From assembly GCA_958510825.1 (NCBI GenBank), contig OY294044.1, positions 45,658,626 through 45,722,625 of the forward strand: 64,000 bases of DNA. The letters are read 5' to 3'. Of the stretch, positions 55,793-64,000 are shown one piece after another; within the stretch, counting starts at the first letter, position 1; each line of letters opens with the position of its first letter. The notes beneath the pieces are model-generated. The model was not told the origin of the DNA. It saw nothing but the letters and a program-made list of their open reading frames with translations, and searched no databases. The stretch comes from Brachypterus glaber (Eukaryota; Arthropoda; Insecta; Coleoptera; Kateretidae). A program made the translations under genes and the position numbers.

Positions 55793-58700
55793 GGGCCAAA
55801 AAAAACCGGCCACTTTTTAAACCGTTATAACTTGTTTGACTTTTGACCGATCTATACAAAATTTTGAATAAATTATTTTAAAACCGTGGGGATTAGAGCA
55901 AAATGTATAATTTGATAACACAGGTCAACATTTAGTATGGAAAAAAACACCGGACCAGACCCAGGTACCCAGGGGTTTTTGGGGTCACTGATTTCGATGC
56001 CGAGGTCGGTCAAGCTCTATCACATCAGTTTCAAGGTCATTTGAAGGTCAAACCGAGAAAAGTTGGTTGAACAAATCTGAAAAAAATCATACATAAGTTT
56101 TTAGGGTCGCTGATTCCGATGCTAAGGTCAGTCAAGCTCTATAACGTCAGTTCCAAGGTCATATGAAGGTCAAACTGAGAAAAGGTGGTTGAAAAAATCT
56201 GAATAAAATCATAAATAAGTTTTTGAGGTCGCTGATTCCGATGCTAAGGGTGGGCAAGCTCTATCACGTCAGTTTCAGAGTCATTTAAAGGTCAAACTGA
56301 GAAAATATCTGAAAAAAATCATATATAAGTTTTTGGGGTCGCTGAGTTCGATCCGGTGTTTGCTTATCCTTAAAAGGCATCCAAAAGTCGTTGCAAGGTC
56401 ATTACTAGGTTAATTATTGAGGAGAATATGTCAAAAAAATTTATATAAGTTCAAAATATCAAAATATTTAAACCAAGTTTTTTCAAAAACGTGCCATTTC
56501 AGGCTAACTTTTTTTTCATATTTTGATAGTACCATGTGTTGGGAAAAAAAGCATATCAAAAAAAAACCTGGGCGATTTTGAGAGTTTTTTTTTTAAATCG
56601 ACAATTACTATTTTTTCTTCTGTTCTTAAGATAAACTGTCTTATTGGTAGAATAAAACATATTTTAAAAATAAAATTTATTGATTTTGAGCATACATAGG
56701 CATAAAACAAGCCACTAATGTTATCTAGAAAATTAGTGTTTGTCGCAATAGGGCGCATAACCTTGAAACTTAAATTATAAGGTCAAACTAAGAAAAGGTG
56801 GTTGAAAAAATCTGAAAAAAATCATAAATAAGTTTTTAGGGTCGCTGATTCCGATGCTATGGTCAGTCAAGCTCTATCACGTCAGTTTCAAAGTCATATG
56901 AAGGTTAAACTGAGAAAAGGTGGTTGAAAAAATCTGAAAAAAATCATAAATAAGTTTTTAGGGTCGCTGATTCCGATGCTGAGGTCAGTCAAGCTCTGTC
57001 ACGTCAGTTTCAAGGTCATTTGAAGGTCAAACAGAGAAAAGATGGTTAAAAAAATCTGAAAAAAATCATACCTAAGTTTTTAGGGTCGTTGATTCCGATG
57101 CCAAGGTCAGTTAAGCTCTATCACTTCGGTTTCAAGGTCATATTAAGGTCAAACTGAGAAAAGGTGGTTGACAAAAATCTGAAAAAAATCATACATAAGT
57201 TTTTAGGGTCGCTGATTTCGGTGCTAAGGTCATTTAAGCTCTATCACCTCAGTTTCAAGATCATATTAAGGTCAAACTGAGAAAAGTTGGTTGAAAAAAT
57301 ATGAAAAAAATCATACATAAGTTTTTAGGGTCGCTGATTCTGATGCTAAGGTCATTTAAGCTCTATTACGTCAGTTTCAAGGTCATATTAAGCTTAAACT
57401 GAGAAAAGGTGATTGAAAAAATCTGAAAAAAATCAGGTAGAGCTTGACTGCCCCTAGCACCGGAATCAGGGACATCAAAAACTTATTTATGATTTTTTTC
57501 AGATTTTTTCAACCATATTTTCTCAGTTTGATCTTCAAATGACCTTGAAACTGACGTGATAGAGCTTGACTGACCTTAGCATCGGAATCAGCGACCCTAA
57601 AAACTTATTTATGATTTTTTTTCAGATTTTTTAGACCACCTTTCCTCAGTTTGACCTTCATATGACCTTGAAACCGGCGTGATAGAGCTTGAGTGACCTT
57701 AGCATCGGAATCAGCGACCCTAAAAACTTACGTATGATTTTTTTCAGATTTTTTCGACAACCTTTTCTCAGTTTGAACTTATTATCTAAGTTTCAAGGTT
57801 ATGCACCATATTGCGACAAACACTAATTTTCTAGATAACATTAGTGGCTTGTTTTATGCCTATGTATGCTTAAAATCAATAAATTTTATTTTTAAAATAT
57901 GTTTTATTCTACCAAAAAGACAGTTTAACTTAAGAACAGGAGAAAAAATAGTAATTGTCGATTTAAAAAAAACTCTCAAAATCGCCCAGGTTTTTTTTTT
58001 GATATGCTTTTTTTTAAGGATAAGCAAACACCGGATTCGAACTCAGCGACCCCAAAAACTTATATATGATTTTTTTCAGATGTTTTCTCGGTTTGACTTC
58101 AAATGACTTTGAAACTGACGTGATAGAGCTTGGCCACCCTTAGCGTCGGAATCAGCGACCTCAAAAACTTATTTATGATTTTTTTCAGATTATTTCAACC
58201 ACCTTTTCTCAGTTTGACCTTCATATGACCTTGAAACTGACGTGATAGAACTTAACTGACCTTAGCATCGGAATCAGCGACCCTAAAAACTTATGTATGA
58301 TTTTTTTCAGATTTTTTCAACCACCTTTTCTCGGTTTGTCCTTCAAATAACCTTGAAACTGATGTGATAGAGCTTGACCGACCTCGGCATCGAAATCAGT
58401 GACCCCAGAAAACCCTGAGTACCTGGGTCTGGTCCGGTGTTTTTTTCCATACTAAATGTTGACCTGTGTAATTTTTCGCCTTCATAATGTTAAGTGGTCT
58501 TTCTTTAGTAGGTAACCATATTTAAATTAAAATTTGAAATTATAGTTTATTTTTTATTCCTATTTTTCTGAAAGGCTACAAATTGTAATAAATTAATTTT
58601 TAAGATAAAAAAACTGATTAGGCTGTTATTTATCTGACATATCTCAAAAAATAATCTGTCAATTTAAAAACTATTCAAAATGACCAAAAATCTGTGAAAA

Positions 58701-59697
58701 TGTCGAATTACATAAAAAAAATAAGAAAAAAAGTAAAAGCTGAATTGTAGATGTATATTTTAAGGAAAATGGTTACGAAATAACAGAAAAATTACTAATG
58801 AAGTACGGACATTCAAAAATTGTACCATACACTCTATGAACATAACATAAAGAACAAGAAATCGCTAAAATAAATCAAGATTTAACTGTTGGCTAAATAA
58901 AAAAGTATTATATTTTCATTGCAAATAAAATTAATTATTTTAAACACTGTTTTAATTATAAATAATATAAAACCATATAATTATGGTAGATACAGGATCT
59001 TGGTTGGCCCATATTCTAATTTATTGATTTTCAAAAATTCACATTATCCTTCATCGTATGTTAACGTTTCTAAAACAAGCATTTTTTCTCGTTTTGACTA
59101 AGACTACACTTATTTCTTGTTTATCTACAAATGTTTTAATTTAAATACATACATTGTATGTATATGTATATATTTATGTATATTCGTTTTTTTATTTATT
59201 GCTCGTCTTTAAAATATATATATTTAAAATGAAGTTTTTTATTTTGATTTTTATCAATTTTCAATTTGACATATTATTTCTAAGACATGTCAAAAATAAT
59301 TTGAGATGAGTAACAGACTACTTAATTCATGTTTTTATGATATTTACTGCTAGCTGTACCCTTTCCAAAAAAATAATTAAAAAAATAAAATACAATCTTA
59401 AGTTAAAAGAAAAATATACATAACTATTAAGGAAAGACCACTTAACATAATGAAGACGATTTTTTTTTAAATTATACATTTTGCTCAAATACCCACTGCT
59501 TTAAAATAACCCCTTTAGAAAAAGCTTTATTACTGAAAAATATAATAATATTTTAAATAATTAAAATTATGTACAGAATCTTACATGTTTTGAGCATATT
59601 CATTCCAAATTTTGTATAGATCGGTGAAAAGACAAACAAGTTATAACGGTTTAAAAAGTGGCCGGTTTTTTTTGCCCACCCTGTATAATAAGTGTTT
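55793..59697. mobile_element. TIR element TACAGGGTGGGCC with two nested foldbacks
   Basis: Outer ends tatacagggtgggccaaa and the inverted tttgcccaccctgtata. The arms share ccggccactttttaaaccgttataactt and tttgtatagatcggt. Nested inside are the palindromic array 55918-58470 and a foldback 58485-59460 (cataatgttaagtggtcttt against aaagaccacttaacataatg). No transposase. Confidence 0.8.
55918..58470. repeat. Palindromic array of about 120-bp AGGTCA-rich units
   Basis: The left half carries direct units of about 122 bp: 'taagtttttagggtcgctgattccgatgctaaggtcag...', repeated near 55975, 56098, 56220, 56832, 56953, 57075, 57199 and 57320. The right half (from about 57430) carries inverted units. The ends ACACAGGTCAACATTTAGTATG face each other. 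A further inverted pair, 56516-56758 and 57801-58020, makes mirror-image ORFs that are not genes. Each unit has three AGGTCA motifs. Confidence 0.85.
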
Positions 59698-60540
59698 ATA
59701 ATAAATAAAGAGAAAATTAAAAGGTTTTATAGTGTTATAACGTTCAGAAAGTATTCAAGACCTACACAGTTACCCGTGAAGTTAACAGGTCGCTTGAGAT
59801 ATTGTCCCGGGGCCGCTCCCATTAAATCACCATTTTGACCTCAAATGACCTGAAATCTCGTTTTCCTGACGTGATGGGGCAAAACTGACCCCGGGATCTG
59901 ATTCAGGGCGTCAAAATACCTAGGAATATCATGGTCCGGTCAAATAGTCCTGACTTTTTTTTGTAAACCTATAGTAAAAAATAAAAAAAATCTATCGAGC
60001 AGTGTTTTATTCGCACCAAAGGTCACGTGACCTGCGTATCTAATAAAAACTCTTTTTTTAGACGCCCATAAAAGGGCCATAGTTTCCTTAGGGCTCATTT
60101 CCGGACCAACCTTTATAGGAACTTTTTTTTTCATATTTTTAAATGTAGAATCGTCCCTCCAATTTTTTTCCGTCTGGACCAGCCTGTATCTGAAATAAAT
60201 CATATCTCGAAAATTAATGTTCTTCAAGTTCGTAGATCTGTGTTAGTATTTCCTGATTAAATTAAAAATATTAATTCTAACGTATTGGCATAATTTTAAA
60301 TGAGTTAATTAATAATAATTGTGTAGCGACCGATAAAATTATACCAATTATAAATAATCAATTAATTAAATATGATGGTGATTTTAATTAACATAACACA
60401 TTTAACTAATCTTAAAAGTTATCTATTTATCATGATCTGATGATGTTAACAAGATAAAAATAAAGTTAGTTTATGCAAAAATTAACGAAGTTAACGAGAA
60501 ATTTAAGTAATTTTAGGTTTATACTGCGTATGTTTGGTAA

Positions 60541-61090
60541 TATCAAAACTCGATATTGGAAAGACCAAAACTTAATATAGGCCAAAATATTCTTAAAATA
60601 TGAACCTGAATTTATAAAAAAAAGTGTACAAGGATTGTAAGAATCAAAGGATTGTGGAAGATTCTCAAAGATTGGCAAAAAGATTGTACAAAATTTTAAA
60701 GAAGATTGTTAAAGATTGTGGAAAGATTTCAGATGATTGTGGAAGATTGTAGATGATTGTGGAGGATTGTAGATCATTGTGGAGAAAGTAATTTTCAAGG
60801 ATTGTAGGAGATTGTTGGATAGGTGTACAAGGATTGTCCAATAAATAAACCCCTCGAACCTGAACAAACAGAAAAGATAGTCGATCTCAGCAAGCCGGAA
60901 TTAAAGACCTATACAGGGTTATTAACCGGACCCAAGACCTGCAGATATATCCCAAGAAGCCCCCAAAAAAACTATTGAGCTTCTTTGGAAGCCTAAAGTT
61001 TGATGTGGACTAAATTATAAAGGGGATTCACAATAGATCTCATTGGTCGCAGTAATTTGGAAGGCAGTACGTTGCCTCACAACCCCACTT
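60541..61090 (+). pseudogene. LINE 3' fragment split by a minisatellite
   Basis: Plus-strand KTRYWKDQNL (with a stop soon after) and the AKIF-KYEPE stretch match the minus-strand LINE at 49450-50600. After the GATTGTRGAA array (60640-60840), homology resumes to the shared 3' end 'ggggattcacaatagatctcattggtcgcag'. All frames are broken. Confidence 0.75.
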
Positions 61091-61598
61091 GTAATGTATT
61101 GTATGCTTGGTAATTATTAACAAACCAACAAGAAATATACTTACGCATGCGCAGTATAGTCAACAAAATATTTATAGTTAGTTCGTTATTATTATCAGCA
61201 AGCATGAGCAGTATCTACAACTACATATATTTTTCGCTAGCTTTTCTTTTTTTTCTTTCTTTCGGGGATTCACAATGGCAAAAAAATTCTTAATTGAAAA
61301 AATAGCTTAATTATGAAAAACATGCTTAACGGCTAGTTCTATAGATCTAATGTAATGAAATCGATAAGACATCTGTCTTCCAAAGAGTTTTTTCATACTT
61401 TTCATTGGGAAGTTCCCAAACACCTGAAAGTCTGAAACTTGGCATGCGTGCATATTAAGAGCTTAGGTCTGCTGATGAGAAAAGCCTGTCACGCAAAAGT
61501 TCTAAGGGACAAAAAATATTCATTAGCACTATGAGCTTTCCTTAAAAAAAAAGCCCTGTTTTAACATCTTATATATGGCTATAATATATATGTATATA
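61091..61598. other. Gene-less stretch
   Basis: No ORF, element ends or fold recognised. Confidence 0.4.
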
Positions 61599-61783
61599 TA
61601 CCGGGTGTTCCAGGAAGGTGGTTCACCCCTCTTAACTTTTTTACTCTTTTAGGTAGGATCTTGAAATTTGCAGAAGCTATATTATGTATAATTTAATATT
61701 TTTTGACATAGACATTTTTTGACACTTTCGGTTTCACCGGAAATGATTCTGACTTTCGATTTTTAAATGGAACACCCTGTATA
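61599..61783. mobile_element. Short TIR element TACCGGGTGTTCCA
   Basis: tataccgggtgttccagg faces ggaacaccctgtatat. Length 185 bp. A second tacagggtgttccat end at 62201 starts another, unpaired copy. Confidence 0.7.
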
Positions 61784-62504
61784 TTTGTACATATTTTGAT
61801 TCAGAAATCAATTCTGAGAACAAGCATGTGTCACTTGTCAAATTTTGACAGGTCATGTCATCTTTTAGTTAAATCTTCATTATAAAATCTGTTGTGTTTA
61901 AATGTTTTTTTAAATAAACTATTCATGTGTGGTATCAAAATGTTCGCAAGAAAATTCTCTTTCATTTTAACATAATGAGCCACCCTCTTTCCGTTTGAAA
62001 AAAATGACTTATGAACCAAAGTATGATTTTCGAAGCTTAAAAAGCCCACCACATTTAGAGTTTTGGGAAAAAAATCAAAATAGTATTTTTCTGAAGATAC
62101 TAATCCAACAATTAAGCGAATAAGCTAATTTAAGGCACTCTAGATTTAAAATAAAAATTTAAATAAAAAATTACATGACCTGTCAAAAATATGTAAAAAT
62201 ATACAGGGTGTTCCATTTTATAATCGAAACTTCGATTAATTTCCGGTAAAATTTGAAAAAATATAAATATAAAAAATAAAGAAAAACTGCTCCAGCTTGA
62301 TTTAAGTTGTTTTTAGGGGAAAATAAATGGTAGCTTTGTTTGACGTTTCTGTGGATGCTGGTCATAAAGTTACAATAGATTTCTAAATCCTAAAAATTAA
62401 TCGCTAAAAAAATATGCTCGCATATTTATCGCTGAAAAAGTCCAAAAGAAAAAAAATCATGTGCCAGAGACTAGACCAACGCATTTTCATATTTTCGGGG
62501 TCGC

Positions 62505-62815
62505 TGAAACCTAATCTGACATCAGAATTTCATTAGGTCACATTTTTTTCTAACCCTAAAAAAATATTTCGAAAATGCCTTAAATTCAGATGTTTTTAAG
62601 TTTAGAAAAAAATTATGATCTGATGGAGCAATTCTGATGTCAGATTCGGTTTCGGTGCATCTGCAGAAGCGGTTTCAGACCTGGCCTCAGAATTGCTCCA
62701 TCGGGTCACATTTTTTTTCTTTTAAAAAGGGTTCGAAAATTCCTTAAATTCAGATGTTTTTAAGTGTAGAAAAAAATTGTGACCTGAGCAATTTTGAGAT
62801 CAGATTCGTTTGATG
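62505..62815. repeat. Two-copy duplicated hairpin unit
   Basis: Unit 62513-62645 (tctgacatcagaattt...aggtcacattttttt...aaattcagatgtttttaag...aattctgatgtcaga) repeats with changes at 62688-62812. Each copy is itself an inverted repeat. Confidence 0.6.
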
Positions 62816-64000
62816 TATTATTGCTAGCGTATTAACCGCTGTAAAAGGATGAAAATTAAATATTTTAATTAGTTCCTATTCTAGAAATTTATTTATAAAA
62901 CTACTTTGACATTTAGAAACAAACGAGAAATAAAAAACGAAGGGATAGTGCTCTTTTAAATAAAGTCCTTTTCAGGATTTTATTAAAATACGTAAATATA
63001 ATAATATAAATAACTCTAATTTTAGAGTAGGTCTACGCGAGGTTATTCTCTATTTATGTACTTACTACGCAAACTTCGCGCATATGGAAAATTGTATATT
63101 TTTAATAGCTACATCTAAATATAAAGATTCTATTTTTAAGTGACATTGTCGTCTAAAGTCTAATAAAAAAGGTCAGTCACCTCGAATTTAAGTTAAAACA
63201 CATTTTTTTTAATTAACCTCGAAATTGAAAATCACGAAAAAAAAATATCTCGATTCTTAGAATGAGTTATTTTTATGATTTTTTATTCGCATGTTATTTT
63301 TTCTTCCGACTTCCGAAAAACATATAAATGGAATATATTTATTTCCGAAATCTACATTTAGACATTTAGGAACATCAAAGGCTTAGGAAATATCAAGGCC
63401 ATTTGATACTGTTGTTAGTTAGCTCGTCCTGACTGACTAACGGTTGACCATATCAAAGTCTTTGGTAATGTATTGTTTAGTCTTTCTCGGACCTATAGTA
63501 TTGATGTTGTTAGTTAAGCTCGGACTGACCTAAACTTACAGCAAGTATATAAGACTTTTAGGTAGCCTCTTTCGCTTGGTGTTGGATCGTTATTATAGGT
63601 TTCTATACCAGACTATTTTTTTTTTTTTTGGAAAAAATAATATACGGTAGATGTACTCTAGAATAAAAGTTATATTTATACATTTACCCCAAATATTTAA
63701 AAAAATTTAATTTGTTTAACAATTTTGAGTATTTACCAAAATATCCACCCTTGGATATAATGTTTATACCAAAATATCCACCCTTGGATATAATTTGGAT
63801 ATTATCAAAACTTTATTAAAACTTCACAGGATTCATAAATAGAGGAAAGTCGCCTAATTTCGGATACCATTTACAATGTATTCAATATTTAATACTCGGT
63901 ATTACTTTTTGATATTTTTTTTATATAACCAGATACAACTTATTATAGCGAACCACGATTTATTATAAAACCAATTTTATTACAGTATATTTTTTCCAAA
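62816..64000. other. Gene-less right edge
   Basis: A 38-bp unit taccaaaatatccacccttggatataat is repeated twice at 63733-63800. gttgttagttaagctcg-like copies lie at 63408 and 63508. Otherwise AT-rich with no gene seen. Confidence 0.45.

Noticed and set aside
56516..58106. Two similar ORFs (MRPIATNTNFLDN... and MHHIATNTNFLDN...)
   Set aside because: They are the two arms of an inverted repeat read on opposite strands. The similarity is nucleotide-level and no protein family is recognised.

Overview
This is a eukaryotic nuclear window, very AT-rich, with spliced genes and a dense load of transposable elements. The recognisable host genes (MARCHF5, a POLR1G/RPA34-like subunit, MTRFR, a MIEF1-MP-like LYR microprotein, GPATCH11), the long-TIR Tc1 element, a LINE with an RNase H domain, and many MITE/foldback elements fit an insect. 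A beetle is my guess; the sequence does not settle the order. No rRNA, tRNA, CRISPR array or virus was recognised.

Layout. Positions 12-1623 (-) hold the first three coding exons of an MARCHF5 ubiquitin ligase that runs off the left edge. It is divergent from a six-exon gene on + (2183-27081), which I read as the RNA polymerase I subunit POLR1G (A34.5/PAF49/CD3EAP) with an unusual serine/acidic Nopp140-like N-terminal half. Its five introns are swollen to about 25 kb in total by nested foldback elements, MITEs, a duplicated exon-5 tail and a 3.6 kb Tc1 element. Positions 27091-36785 hold only repeats: MITEs, a Tc1 relic, a truncated LINE and long foldbacks.

Positions 37070-39786 (-) are the most interesting part. 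A single transcription unit (exons 39128-39048, 37777-37584, 37530-37070) appears to carry a 35-codon upstream ORF, then a 67-aa LYR-motif microprotein resembling human MIEF1-MP. A complete MTRFR (C12orf65) rescue factor follows, with its ATG only 5 nt after the LYR stop. Both named proteins have known links to the mitochondrial large ribosomal subunit, so this looks like a polycistronic mRNA for mitoribosome assembly and rescue. Directly upstream on the same strand sits a second, intron-containing MTRFR paralog whose catalytic GGQ has become GGS. GPATCH11 (40127-40918, +) is divergent from that paralog.

From 41 kb to the right edge I see no convincing host gene. The interval is a patchwork of MITEs, foldbacks, two LINE remnants, minisatellites and a palindromic array of about 120-bp units (55918-58470) rich in AGGTCA half-sites. 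All splice junctions, families and nesting orders were read by eye, and no similarity search was run.
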